NCBI GenBank assembly: GCA_900752345.1
Contig: CAADVA010000110.1
Coordinates: forward strand, 1 to 28,904
Direction: 5' to 3'
From: an uncultured Collinsella sp.
GTDB taxonomy: Bacteria; Actinomycetota; Coriobacteriia; Coriobacteriales; Coriobacteriaceae
DNA: 28,904 bases
This document shows, piece by piece, positions 1 through 8,262 of this stretch. The notes beneath the pieces are model-generated. The model was not told the DNA's origin, ran no database searches, and worked only from the letters and a program-made list of their open reading frames with translations. Made by a program: the position numbers and the translations under genes. Within the stretch, counting starts at the first letter, position 1. Each line of letters starts with the position of its first letter.

Positions 1-717
1 AACGCCCCGGTGCTCATCGATGTCATGCGCAACCACGGTTGCAAGTCCATCATCTTCTCGAGTTCTTCGACCGTCTACGGCGATCCGGACAATCCGCCCG
101 TCACCGAAGAGGACCCCAAGAAGCCCGCGACCAACCCCTATGGTTGGACCAAGTGGATGATTGAGCAGATCCTCATGGACGTCCACACCGCCGACCCCGA
201 GTGGGACGTCGTGTTGCTCCGTTACTTCAATCCCATCGGCGCCCATCCGTCGGGCCTGATCGGCGAGGATCCCAAGGGTATCCCCAACAACCTGGTGCCT
301 TATGTCGCCCAGGTCGCCGTCGGTAAGCTCGAGGCCGTTCAGGTCTTTGGCAACGACTACCCCACCCCCGACGGCACCGGTGTTCGCGACTACATCCACG
401 TGTGCGACCTGGCATCTGGTCACGTTGCCGCCCTTAACTGGATGAACGGCAAGACCGGCGTCGAGATCTTTAACCTGGGCACCGGCACCGGCACCTCGGT
501 ACTCGAGGTCGTCGCTGCCTTCTCCAAGGCGTGCGGCAAGGAGCTGCCCTACGTGATTCGCGAGCGCCGTGCCGGCGATATCGCCGCCAACTGGTGCGAT
601 GCCTCCAAGGCCGAGCGCATGATGGGCTGGAAGGCCCAGTACGACATCGCGGATATGTGCCGCGATAGCTGGAACTGGCAGAGCCACAACCCCAACGGCT
701 TCGCCGACGCCGAGTAG
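1..717 (+). CDS. galE: UDP-glucose 4-epimerase, C-terminal part (5' end outside window)
   Basis: The frame is open from the first base, so this is the last ~238 residues of a protein of about 340. GalE interconverts UDP-glucose and UDP-galactose with bound NAD in the Leloir pathway. The SSSTVYG strand and NPYGWTK (the Tyr-x-x-x-Lys catalytic pair of extended short-chain dehydrogenases) are visible near the start. LLRYFNPIGAHPSG, the GVRDYIHVCDLASGH segment and the FNLGTGTGTSVLEV strand then follow in the usual GalE order. The C-terminus is complete and ends at TAG. A strong terminator follows, so it closes the preceding transcript and is separate from malQ. The identification is firm; only the start cannot be seen. 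Confidence 0.95.
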   Translation, partial: NAPVLIDVMRNHGCKSIIFSSSSTVYGDPDNPPVTEEDPKKPATNPYGWTKWMIEQILMDVHTADPEWDVVLLRYFNPIGAHPSGLIGEDPKGIPNNLVPYVAQVAVGKLEAVQVFGNDYPTPDGTGVRDYIHVCDLASGHVAALNWMNGKTGVEIFNLGTGTGTSVLEVVAAFSKACGKELPYVIRERRAGDIAANWCDASKAERMMGWKAQYDIADMCRDSWNWQSHNPNGFADAE

Positions 718-739
718 CAAAAACCTACATACCGCTCTT

Positions 740-773
740 GCCCCGATCTCACGTTGTGAGGTCGGGGCTTTTT
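740..773 (+). terminator. Intrinsic terminator after galE
   Basis: A 13-bp stem (740-752 with 756-768, one G-T pair) has a GTT loop and is followed by five T. It ends the galE transcript 23 bases past the stop. Confidence 0.9.
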
Positions 774-823
774 CATGGCATGTAACCATTCGCCGAGAAT
801 CGACCAACTTTTTTATCTTGCCT

Positions 824-852
824 GTACATGTTTAAACAACATGTTTTACAAT
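824..852 (+). promoter_or_regulatory. malQ promoter with overlapping palindromic operator
   Basis: A good -10 box TACAAT lies at 847-852; no clear -35 is seen at the expected place (824-829, GTACAT). The inverted repeat CATGTTTAAACAACATG at 827-843 fills the spacer and contains the 8-base core GTTTAAAC (830-837). The same core occurs in front of the GntR regulator and the PTS fusion, and a near match lies in front of malE, so it is probably the operator of the local regulator. Binding there would block RNA polymerase. The operator role is inferred from recurrence and position. Confidence 0.65.
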
Positions 853-937
853 AAGCGTATCGAATCAGAACATCGGAGGCGGACTGTACACCCATCGGCA
901 GGCCGACCCCACAACAAGAAGGTTGGTGAGCGCATTC

Positions 938-2443
938 ATGGAGCGTGCAAGCGGCGTCCTCATGCCCGTCTCATCTCTGCCCGGACCATACGGAATCGGC
1001 GGCTTTGGCTGGAATGCCTACGACTTCGTCGATTTTCTCGTCTCGTGCAAACAACATTACTGGCAGATTCTGCCCCTTACGACGACGAGCTATGGCGATT
1101 CGCCCTATCAGTCGTTCTCGGCCCGCGCAGGCAACCCCAACTTTATCGACTTTGCCGAGCTTATCGAGGCCGGCTATCTGGAGCAGCACGATATCGACGG
1201 CGTGTACCTGGGCTCCGACCCCAGCAATGTCGACTACGGTGCTATCTTTGGCGGCCGCCGTCAGATTCTCGACCGAGCCGCTGAGCGCTTTGCTGCCGAC
1301 AAGCCGGCCGATTTTGATGACTTTATCCAAGCCAACGAGGGCTGGCTCATCCCCTACTGCGAGTTCATGACCGTCAAAGAGGAGTGCGGGCTCAAGGCCT
1401 TCTGGGAGTGGCCCGAGGAGCTCCGCCGCCGCGGCGAGGCATCCAGCAAGATCTGCGCCGCCCATCCCGAGCGCATGCTCTACCACCAGATGACGCAGTA
1501 CTTCTTCGATCGCCAGTGGAGCCGCCTCAAGGCCTATGCCAACGAGCGCGACATTCTCATCATCGGAGATTTGCCCATCTATGTCTCGCGTGACTCCGTC
1601 GAGATGTGGGCGACACCTGAGCTCTTTAAGATCGACGCCGTCGGCAATCCCGTGAGCGTCGCCGGCACGCCGCCCGACCAGTTCTCGGCCACCGGCCAGT
1701 ACTGGGGCAACCCCATCTACGACTGGGACGCCATGGAGTCCGACGGCTTCTCCTGGTGGGAGGGCCGCATTCGCGCCGCACTCGACATGTACGACGTCAT
1801 CCGCCTGGATCACTTCCGCGGCTTCGAAGCCTATTGGGAGGTGCCGTTCTCCTCGCCCGATTCGTCCTACGGTTCGTGGACGCAGGGTCCCGGCCTCAAG
1901 TTCTTCAAGACACTCGAGGAAAAGCTCGGCACGCTGCCCATTATCGCCGAGGACCTGGGCTTCCTCACCCCCGGCGTCATCGACATGCGCGACAACTCGG
2001 GCTTCCCCGGCATGAAGATCCTGCAGTTTGCCTTTGAGGGCACCAACTCGTACTACCTGCCGCATAACTACATCGCCAACACCGTCGCCTATGTGGGCAC
2101 CCACGACAACGAAACGGCGCGCGGTTGGTTTGAGGGAACGGCCACCCCGCGTCAGCGCGAGCAGGCAGCCCTGTACACCCATCAGCAGGCCGGCGAACCC
2201 ATGGCAGATGCACTCAATCGCACCATCGCCGCCAGCGTGAGCGACACGTGCATCTACACCATGCAGGACCTGCTCAACTTGGGCAACGAGGCGCGCATCA
2301 ACACCCCTGCCACGCTGGGCGGCAACTGGACCTGGCGCATGCTCGACGGCGCCATCACCCGCGAGCTCGAGCACAAACTCACCGACTGGACCGAGACCTA
2401 CTTCCGCATCCCGTCGGAAGCCGAAATCGAGCTTCCTCAATAG
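938..2443 (+). CDS. malQ: 4-alpha-glucanotransferase (amylomaltase, GH77)
   Basis: Cytoplasmic enzyme that moves maltosyl and longer units between malto-oligosaccharides, releasing glucose and making chains long enough for phosphorylase. The 501-residue length is normal for GH77. The N-terminus ERASGVLMPVSSLPGPYGIG is typical of the family. Catalytic residues are visible: nucleophile Asp291 in RLDHFRGF, acid/base Glu338 in IAEDLG and Asp390 in GTHDNET. I chose ATG 938 because GGTGAG lies seven bases upstream and the family motif begins just after it. TTG 923 and GTG 926 are in frame but less well supported. Its promoter carries the shared GTTTAAAC site. glgP follows after a terminator, so the two are neighbours in function but can be transcribed separately. 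Confidence 0.96.
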   Translation: MERASGVLMPVSSLPGPYGIGGFGWNAYDFVDFLVSCKQHYWQILPLTTTSYGDSPYQSFSARAGNPNFIDFAELIEAGYLEQHDIDGVYLGSDPSNVDYGAIFGGRRQILDRAAERFAADKPADFDDFIQANEGWLIPYCEFMTVKEECGLKAFWEWPEELRRRGEASSKICAAHPERMLYHQMTQYFFDRQWSRLKAYANERDILIIGDLPIYVSRDSVEMWATPELFKIDAVGNPVSVAGTPPDQFSATGQYWGNPIYDWDAMESDGFSWWEGRIRAALDMYDVIRLDHFRGFEAYWEVPFSSPDSSYGSWTQGPGLKFFKTLEEKLGTLPIIAEDLGFLTPGVIDMRDNSGFPGMKILQFAFEGTNSYYLPHNYIANTVAYVGTHDNETARGWFEGTATPRQREQAALYTHQQAGEPMADALNRTIAASVSDTCIYTMQDLLNLGNEARINTPATLGGNWTWRMLDGAITRELEHKLTDWTETYFRIPSEAEIELPQ

Positions 2444-2491
2444 GAGCTACCGCGCCCGACCCCACCCCACCGTGCGGACGCGACCGCTTTT

Positions 2492-2532
2492 CCCGCGCGA
2501 GGCCACCCCAATCCCCTCGCGCGGGCTTCTTT
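2492..2532 (+). terminator. Terminator between malQ and glgP
   Basis: A perfect 11-bp GC-rich stem, CCCGCGCGAGG (2492-2502) with CCTCGCGCGGG (2515-2525), is followed by CTTCTTTT. It lies 40 bases before glgP, so it may be leaky and set the malQ to glgP ratio. I see no obvious separate promoter for glgP. Confidence 0.8.
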
Positions 2533-2572
2533 TGAATTTCTGACATGTCGTCAACTCACCACAGGAGGAAAC

Positions 2573-4840
2573 ATGCCCCGTATCGATCTTGCGGATCTTG
2601 CCGAGCAGTCCTTTGGAACTTCGCTCGAGCAACTCGATGACCGCCGCATTTACAAACTGCTGGTCAAGCTCGTACAGGAGCGCTCCGCCGCCTGCCCGCT
2701 CAACAATGGCAAGAAAAAGCTCTATTACATCTCTGCTGAGTTTTTGATTGGCAAACTGCTGATCAACAACATGATCGACCTTGGCATCTATGCCGAGGTC
2801 AAAGACCAGCTCACCGCTGCCGGCCACGACCTCAACAAGATTGAGGAATTTGAGGTCGAACCGTCGCTGGGCAACGGCGGCCTGGGTCGCCTGGCCGCGT
2901 GCTTCCTGGATTCCATTGCCACGCTGGGCCTTACCGGTGACGGTGTGGGCCTCAATTACCATTACGGCCTGTTCCGTCAGCGCTTTTCCGACAACCAGCA
3001 AAAGGCCGTCCCCGACGAGTGGCTTGGCGAGCAGGACATCCTGATCGATGACGACCGCTCCTACACCGTCGAGTTTGGCGATTTTGCCGTCACCTCCAAG
3101 CTCGTCAACATCGATGTGCCCGGTTACGGCCAGCCCACCAAGAACCGCCTGCGTCTGTTTGACCTGGCAAGTGTCGACGACGGCCTGGTCCCCGGCAGCT
3201 CCATCGACTTCGATAAGACGAAGATCGCCAAGAACCTCACCTTGTTCCTCTATCCGGATGATTCCGACGAGCAGGGCCGCCTGCTTCGTATCTACCAGGA
3301 GTACTTCATGGTGAGCAACGCCGCCCAACTCCTGATCGACGAGGCCGTCGAGCGCGGCAGCAACCTGCACGATCTGGCCGACTACGCCGTGGTCCAGATC
3401 AACGACACGCACCCCACCATGGTCATTCCCGAGCTCATCCGCCTGCTCACCACCGAGCACGACATCGAGTTTGACGAGGCCGTTACCATCGTGCGCTCCA
3501 TGGTCGCCTACACCAACCATACGATCCTTGCCGAGGCACTCGAGAAGTGGCCGCTCGCCAGCCTGCAGAAGGTCTCGCCCGCCATCGCCGACATCATCGT
3601 CAAGCTCGACGAGGTTGCCAAGGCCGAGCACGATGATCCGCGCGTCGCCATCATCGACGAGCACGACACCGTCCACATGGCTCACATGGACATCCACTTT
3701 GGCTTCTCCATCAACGGCGTCGCCGCGCTCCACACCAAGATTCTGGAGGACACCGAGCTTCACCCGTTCTACGAGATCTATCCCGAGAAGTTCTCCAACA
3801 AGACCAACGGCATCACCTTCCGCCGTTGGATCCACGGCGCCAACCCCGCGCTCGCCAGCCTGCTCGACGATGTAATCGGCACCGATTGGCGCAGCACCGG
3901 CGACCTGAGCAAGCTTGCCGAGTTCGTTGACGACAAGGATGTTCTTGAGCGCCTGGCTGCCACCAAGACCGAAGCCAAGGCCATCATGCGCCAGTTTATG
4001 GCGCTCGAGCAGGGTGTGACCATTCCCTCCAACGCCATCATCGATGTTCAGGTCAAGCGTATCCACGAGTACAAGCGCCAGCAGATGCTCGCGCTCTACA
4101 TCATCTGGAAGTACCTCGACATCAAGAACGGTAACAGACCTAAGCACCCCGTCACCATCATCTTTGGCGGCAAGGCGGCACCTGCCTACACCATCGCACA
4201 GGACATCATCCATTTGATCCTGACGCTTTCCCAGTGGATCGCAAACGATCCCGATGTGGCCCCCTACCTGCAGGTTGTCATGATCGAGAACTACAACGTC
4301 ACTGCTGCCGAGCGCGTGATCCCCGCCGCCGACATCTCCGAGCAGATCAGCCTGGCCTCCAAGGAGGCGAGCGGCACCTCCAACATGAAGTTCATGCTCA
4401 ACGGCGCTTTGACCCTGTGCACGCTCGACGGTGCCAACGTGGAGATTGCCGAGCTTGTCGGCGACGAGAACATCTACACCTTTGGTGCCTCGTCCAAGCA
4501 GGTCGAACAACTCTACGCCGACGGCACCTACAACGCCGGTGCACTCTACCGCAAGCCCGGCATTAAACTGCTGGTGGACTTCATCACCAACCCCGCCTTT
4601 ATGGCGACCGGCAACGTGGAGCGCCTGCAGCGTCTGCACGACGACATCATAGGCAAGGACTGGTTTATGGCTCTGCTCGACATTGAGGAGTACATCCAGA
4701 CCAAGGAGCGCGTGCTGGCCGACTACGAGGACCAGGACGCTTGGATGCGCAAGGCGCTGATCAACATCGCCAACGCCGGCACCTTCTCGTCCGACCGCAC
4801 GATCTCCCAGTACAACGACGAGATCTGGCACCTGAGCTAA
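2573..4840 (+). CDS. glgP: Glycogen/maltodextrin phosphorylase (GT35)
   Basis: PLP-dependent enzyme that phosphorolyses alpha-1,4-glucans from the non-reducing end to glucose-1-phosphate. At 755 residues it is slightly shorter than the ~800 usual for the family. EPSLGNGGLGRLAACFLDS, LNYHYGLFRQ, INDTHPTM, NGITFRRW and KRIHEYKRQQ follow in the usual order. The PLP lysine is Lys606 in SNMKFMLNGALT. A strong AGGAGG (2563-2568) sits four bases before the ATG. Placed after malQ, it completes the path maltodextrin to glucose plus glucose-1-phosphate without ATP cost. Whether it prefers glycogen or maltodextrin cannot be read from sequence; the mal genes on both sides favour maltodextrin. Confidence 0.96.
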   Translation: MPRIDLADLAEQSFGTSLEQLDDRRIYKLLVKLVQERSAACPLNNGKKKLYYISAEFLIGKLLINNMIDLGIYAEVKDQLTAAGHDLNKIEEFEVEPSLGNGGLGRLAACFLDSIATLGLTGDGVGLNYHYGLFRQRFSDNQQKAVPDEWLGEQDILIDDDRSYTVEFGDFAVTSKLVNIDVPGYGQPTKNRLRLFDLASVDDGLVPGSSIDFDKTKIAKNLTLFLYPDDSDEQGRLLRIYQEYFMVSNAAQLLIDEAVERGSNLHDLADYAVVQINDTHPTMVIPELIRLLTTEHDIEFDEAVTIVRSMVAYTNHTILAEALEKWPLASLQKVSPAIADIIVKLDEVAKAEHDDPRVAIIDEHDTVHMAHMDIHFGFSINGVAALHTKILEDTELHPFYEIYPEKFSNKTNGITFRRWIHGANPALASLLDDVIGTDWRSTGDLSKLAEFVDDKDVLERLAATKTEAKAIMRQFMALEQGVTIPSNAIIDVQVKRIHEYKRQQMLALYIIWKYLDIKNGNRPKHPVTIIFGGKAAPAYTIAQDIIHLILTLSQWIANDPDVAPYLQVVMIENYNVTAAERVIPAADISEQISLASKEASGTSNMKFMLNGALTLCTLDGANVEIAELVGDENIYTFGASSKQVEQLYADGTYNAGALYRKPGIKLLVDFITNPAFMATGNVERLQRLHDDIIGKDWFMALLDIEEYIQTKERVLADYEDQDAWMRKALINIANAGTFSSDRTISQYNDEIWHLS

Positions 4841-4866
4841 TTTCGTTTCCTTTACCCATCCTCTTG

Positions 4867-4902
4867 AAGGCGGAGTCGCGGCAACACGGCTCCGCCTTTT
4901 GT
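4867..4902 (+). terminator. Intrinsic terminator after glgP
   Basis: AAGGCGGAG (4867-4875) pairs with CTCCGCCTT (4890-4898), followed by a short T run. It lies 26 bases past the glgP stop. Confidence 0.85.
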
Positions 4903-4936
4903 GCCCGCGTGTTGCCCGTGGCCTGCCTCGACCAAA

Positions 4937-5075
4937 CAATCTCGTTCTGTAACAGGTAGCTGCCGAAATCAGCCTCTCGTGTTACAGATCGAGACGGAAG
5001 GACAGGCAGCTCAACTCAATCTCGTTCTGTAACATCTAGACCCAATTTGGCCCTCCTCCTGTTACAGATCAAGAC
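4937..5075. repeat. Two tandem 59-bp palindromic repeats with unrelated 25-base centres
   Basis: Unit 1 is 4937-4995 and unit 2 is 5017-5075, an 80-base period. Each begins with the same 18 bases (ATCTCGTTCTGTAACA preceded by CA) and ends with TGTTACAGATC followed by GAGAC or AAGAC. The two ends are inverted copies of each other with one or two mismatches. The 25-base centres (4955-4979 and 5035-5059) have equal length but no shared sequence. The units lie between the convergent terminators of glgP and msmX. No gene is seen at 4841-5214. The function is unknown. Confidence 0.8.
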
Positions 5076-5101
5076 AAACCGGCAGATGAACGGCCCCAGC
5101 A

Positions 5102-5146
5102 CAAAGAAAGGCTCCCCTCTCGCCCAGCGGATGGGAGGGGAGCCTT
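5102..5146 (-). terminator. Terminator of the malEFG-msmX operon
   Basis: AAGGCTCCCCTC (5108-5119) pairs perfectly with GAGGGGAGCCTT (5135-5146). On the - strand the stem is followed by TCTTTGT. It lies about 70 bases past the msmX stop. Confidence 0.85.
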
Positions 5147-5214
5147 ATATGTGACCACGGCAAAAGGATGGCAAAGCCGCAGTCGCCCAAAAGGAGGGCC
5201 TGATTGGATCGGGC

Positions 5215-6414
5215 CTAGATAAGGTTCTTGCCAGAGACCTTATCGAAGAGGTGGGTCGCGTTCTTCTCGAACTTGAACCAGATGGGATCGCCAGCCTTGA
5301 GCGCACCCTTGGCCTCAAGGTCAACAACGGGGATGATCAGGACAAACTGGCCGTCGGGAGACATCACATGAACGTGCTCGGTCGAACCCATGAGCTCGGT
5401 GACCTCGATGGTGCCCTGAAGCGCACCCTCCTCGCCCTTTTCGGCAAGCAGAATCTGCTCGGGACGTACGCCGGCCGTGATCTCCTTCACGTCGCCGCCG
5501 TCCCAATTAAGGGCGAGCTGAGCGCAGGTCTCGGGGGCCAGCGCGACATTCATGTCGTCGGTCTTGACGGTAAAGCCGTCGCCCGAGCGCACCAGCTGGG
5601 CATCGAAGAAGTTCATCTGCGGCACGCCGATGAAGCCGGCGACGAAGATGTTCGCGGGATGGTTGAAGACCTCCTGCGGGGTGGCGATCTGCTGGACGAC
5701 GCCGTCCTTCATGACCACAATGCGATCGCCGAGGGTCATGGCCTCGGTCTGGTCGTGGGTGACGTAGATGAACGTGCCCTTGATCTCGTGGCGCAGCTTG
5801 ATGAGCTCGGCACGCATCTGGTTACGAAGCTTGGCGTCCAGGTTGGACAGCGGCTCGTCCATCAGGAAGACCTTAGGATCACGCACGATGGCGCGGCCGA
5901 TAGCGACACGCTGGCGCTGGCCGCCCGAAAGCGCCTTGGGCTTGCGGTCGAGGTACTCGGTGATACCCAAGATCTCGGCAGCGGAGCGAACCTTGCGGTC
6001 GATCTCGTCTTTGGGGACCTTCTTGAGCTCAAGCGTAAACGCCATGTTCTCGTACACCGTCATGTTGGGGTACAGAGCGTAGCTCTGGAACACCATGGCG
6101 ATGTCGCGGTCCTTGGGCGCCACGTCGTTGACGCGCTTGCCGTCGATGAGCACGTCGCCCGAGGTGATGTCCTCCAGGCCGGCGACCATGCGCATCGTCG
6201 TGGACTTACCACAGCCAGACGGGCCAACGAGGACGACGAACTCCTGGTCGTGAACGGTGAGGTTAAAGTCCTCAACAGCGAGCACGCCATCCTCGGTAAC
6301 CTTGAGGTTGTGCTTCTTCTCCTCGGTCTTCTTCTTTTTGCCAAAGAAGCCCTTCTTTTTGGACTCGGTGTTGGGATACACCTTCTGAACATGCTTGAGA
6401 ACGATCTCGGCCAT
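5215..6414 (-). CDS. msmX: Sugar ABC transporter ATP-binding protein (MsmX/MalK/UgpC family)
   Basis: ATPase that powers uptake through the MalF-MalG pore encoded upstream; two copies sit on the inner face of the membrane. It has 399 residues from ATG 6414, which has GAAAGGT upstream; the frame stays open further upstream, but that part lacks family features. Walker A is GPSGCGKST (Lys70), followed by the Q-loop segment MVFQSYALYPNMTVYEN, signature LSGGQRQRVAIGRA, Walker B VFLMDEPLSNLDAK and switch YVTHDQTEA. The C-terminal MOP-like domain of this family begins after IGVPQMNFF. Odd feature: about 27 extra residues rich in lysine lie between KVYPNT and VLAVEDFN, pushing Walker A from near 40 to 70. 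Being in the operon, it probably serves this importer, though MsmX-type ATPases often serve several. Confidence 0.94.
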   Translation of the reverse strand: MAEIVLKHVQKVYPNTESKKKGFFGKKKKTEEKKHNLKVTEDGVLAVEDFNLTVHDQEFVVLVGPSGCGKSTTMRMVAGLEDITSGDVLIDGKRVNDVAPKDRDIAMVFQSYALYPNMTVYENMAFTLELKKVPKDEIDRKVRSAAEILGITEYLDRKPKALSGGQRQRVAIGRAIVRDPKVFLMDEPLSNLDAKLRNQMRAELIKLRHEIKGTFIYVTHDQTEAMTLGDRIVVMKDGVVQQIATPQEVFNHPANIFVAGFIGVPQMNFFDAQLVRSGDGFTVKTDDMNVALAPETCAQLALNWDGGDVKEITAGVRPEQILLAEKGEEGALQGTIEVTELMGSTEHVHVMSPDGQFVLIIPVVDLEAKGALKAGDPIWFKFEKNATHLFDKVSGKNLI

Positions 6415-6431
6415 GTCTTTACCTTTCGATA

Positions 6432-6457
6432 TGCGGCGCCATGTTGAGGGCGCCGCA
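6432..6457 (-). other. Stem-loop between malG and msmX
   Basis: A perfect 9-bp stem, TGCGGCGCC (6432-6440) with GGCGCCGCA (6449-6457), lies in the 67-base gap between malG and msmX. It has no T run, so it is more likely an mRNA-processing or stability element than a terminator. Confidence 0.6.
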
Positions 6458-6481
6458 GAAACTTGCAAAACAGTTACGGCA

Positions 6482-7321
6482 TCAGCCCTTGACGGCACCT
6501 GCCACCACGCCGTCGATGATGTACTTCTGGCAGAGGATGTACATGATGACGATGGGGATAACAACCATCATGATGCAGGCCATCATGGGACCGAGCTCGA
6601 CGTGGCCGTAGCCGCCGCGGAAGTACTGGATCAAGATAGGAATGGTCTTGTACTTGGTGGAGTCGAGGGTGAGGTAGGGCAGCAGATAGTCGTTCCAGAC
6701 CCACATGGTCTCGAGGATGCCGACCGAAAGATAGGTGGGCTTCATGATGGGAAGGACGATCTTAAAGAACACCTGGACCGGGTTGCAGCCGTCAATCATG
6801 GCCGCCTCCTCGATCTCGAGCGGAATGTTCTTTACAAAGCCGGCGAACATAAAGACCGCCAGGCCCGCACCAAAGCCCAGATAGATGAAGCAGATGTTGA
6901 ACGGCGTGTTGAAGCCGATGCGGTCCGCCAAATTGGACAGCGTGAACATGAGCATCTGGAACGGTACAACCATCGAGAACACGAACAGGTAATAGAAGAA
7001 GTTCGAGATCTTGCTGTTGACACGAACCACGTACCAAGCGCACATGGAGCAGCACACCAAGATCAGCACGACCGACGTGACCGTGATGATGAGCGAGTAC
7101 ATAAATGCCGAGGCAAAGCCCTGCTCATTAAGGGCGTGCATGTAGTTTGCGAGGCCGTTGAACGTCTCGGGCGTGAGCAGATCGAATGCCGTGGTGGTGC
7201 TGATTGCGGTCGCTTTCTTAAAGGAATTGAGCGCGATCATAAACACGGGGTAGATCCACGCGAGCGACAGGATCGTAAAGAAAATCGAGAGCGCGCGGTT
7301 GATAACCTTATCGCGTTTCAT
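6482..7321 (-). CDS. malG: Maltodextrin-type ABC transporter permease, MalG-like
   Basis: Inner-membrane permease of 279 residues, a normal length. The first segment (about residues 11-31, FFTILSLAWIYPVFMIALNSF) is followed by the loop and five further hydrophobic stretches expected of the family. The ATPase-docking EAA loop is EIEEAAMIDGCNPVQVFFKIVLP. The end VAGAVKG is typical of MalG-type permeases. The start ATG shares one base with the malF stop (TAATG), and AGGAGGTG within malF serves as ribosome-binding site, so the two are translationally coupled. Substrate is inferred from malQ and glgP nearby; other oligosaccharides are possible. Confidence 0.92.
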   Translation of the reverse strand: MKRDKVINRALSIFFTILSLAWIYPVFMIALNSFKKATAISTTTAFDLLTPETFNGLANYMHALNEQGFASAFMYSLIITVTSVVLILVCCSMCAWYVVRVNSKISNFFYYLFVFSMVVPFQMLMFTLSNLADRIGFNTPFNICFIYLGFGAGLAVFMFAGFVKNIPLEIEEAAMIDGCNPVQVFFKIVLPIMKPTYLSVGILETMWVWNDYLLPYLTLDSTKYKTIPILIQYFRGGYGHVELGPMMACIMMVVIPIVIMYILCQKYIIDGVVAGAVKG

Positions 7322-8175
7322 TACTGCTGCACCTCCTTGGACCTCGTGGCCTTAAGCTGGATCATGGAGATGGCCACGACCAGGATGCAGAAGATAACCG
7401 CCTTGGCCTGACCAATGCCCTGCCATGCGATACCGGCACGCGAATAGAACGTGTTGTAGATGTTCAGGGCGAGCATCTCGGTGGAATGCGCGGGGGCGCC
7501 GCCGGTAAGGGCGAGGTTCTGGTCGAACAGCTTAAAGCCGTTGGTGATGGACAGGAACAGGCAGATGGTGATGGTCGGCATCAGGTTAGGGATCTTAACC
7601 TTCCAAAACGTCTGCCATGCCGTAGCGCCGTCGACCTTGGCGGCCTCGATGTAGTCGGACGGAATGGACTGCAGACCAGCGATGTATATGATCATCATGT
7701 AGCCGACCTGCTGCCACAGGGTCAGGATGATAAGGCCCCAGAAGCCAGCAGCAGAGTTAAGGGCGATGAGCTGGGCGCCCACGTTGGAGAGCAGGCAGTT
7801 GATCAGAATCTGCCAAATGTAGCCCAGCACGATGCCGCCGATCAGGTTAGGCATAAAGAAGATCGTACGGAAGATGTTGGTGCCTTTGAGCGCCTTGCGG
7901 GTGAGCGCCTGCGCGATGGCGAGGGCGATCACGTTGATAAGCACCGTCGACAGGAAGGCAAACGCCACCGTAAAGAAGAACGACGTGGCAAACTGCGGAT
8001 CGGACAATGCGCGCACGTAGTTCTCGATACCGACGAAGTGCGTGTTGTTAATGGTAATAAACTGGCAGAACGAGAGATAGAAGCCCTGGATAAAAGGGAT
8101 CACGAACCCGATCATAAACGCCAGGCACGTGGGCAGCATAAAGAGCGGCCACCAGCGCTTGAGTGCTTTGCCCAT
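7321..8175 (-). CDS. malF: Maltodextrin-type ABC transporter permease, MalF-like
   Basis: Partner permease of 284 residues that pairs with the MalG-like protein. The first membrane segment is at about residues 10-33 (PLFMLPTCLAFMIGFVIPFIQG), and NIFRTIFFMPNLIGGIVLGYIW is a recognisable family stretch. The EAA loop reads YIEAAKVDGATAWQTFWKVKIPNL. It has the short form typical of Gram-positive sugar permeases and lacks the long periplasmic insert of Escherichia coli MalF. GAAAGGAC stands about six bases before ATG 8175. An 87-base gap with a strong hairpin separates it from malE. Confidence 0.92.
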   Translation of the reverse strand: MGKALKRWWPLFMLPTCLAFMIGFVIPFIQGFYLSFCQFITINNTHFVGIENYVRALSDPQFATSFFFTVAFAFLSTVLINVIALAIAQALTRKALKGTNIFRTIFFMPNLIGGIVLGYIWQILINCLLSNVGAQLIALNSAAGFWGLIILTLWQQVGYMMIIYIAGLQSIPSDYIEAAKVDGATAWQTFWKVKIPNLMPTITICLFLSITNGFKLFDQNLALTGGAPAHSTEMLALNIYNTFYSRAGIAWQGIGQAKAVIFCILVVAISMIQLKATRSKEVQQ

Positions 8176-8195
8176 AGAAGGGTCCTTTCAATATG

Positions 8196-8231
8196 CAGGG
8201 GGCGGGCAAACCTACGTCTGCCCGCCCCCTG
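8196..8231 (-). other. Strong GC hairpin between malE and malF
   Basis: A perfect 13-bp stem, CAGGGGGCGGGCA (8196-8208) with TGCCCGCCCCCTG (8219-8231), has a 10-base loop. It lies between the malE stop and the malF ribosome-binding site and has no T run. Such a structure can protect the malE end of the mRNA or partly stop transcription, giving more binding protein than permease. That role is known in other binding-protein operons and is inferred here. Confidence 0.75.
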
Positions 8232-8262
8232 TCGCTAATCAGATAGCTTGGGCAGCAACTGC

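Noticed and set aside
971..4939. Long open frames antisense to malQ and glgP
   Set aside because: They mirror well-identified genes; GC-rich codon use leaves the opposite strand open. Their translations show no family motifs and are repetitive in Val, Gly and Asp.
4937..5075. CRISPR array
   Set aside because: Only two units, each an inverted pair rather than direct repeats separated by spacers, and no cas genes nearby.
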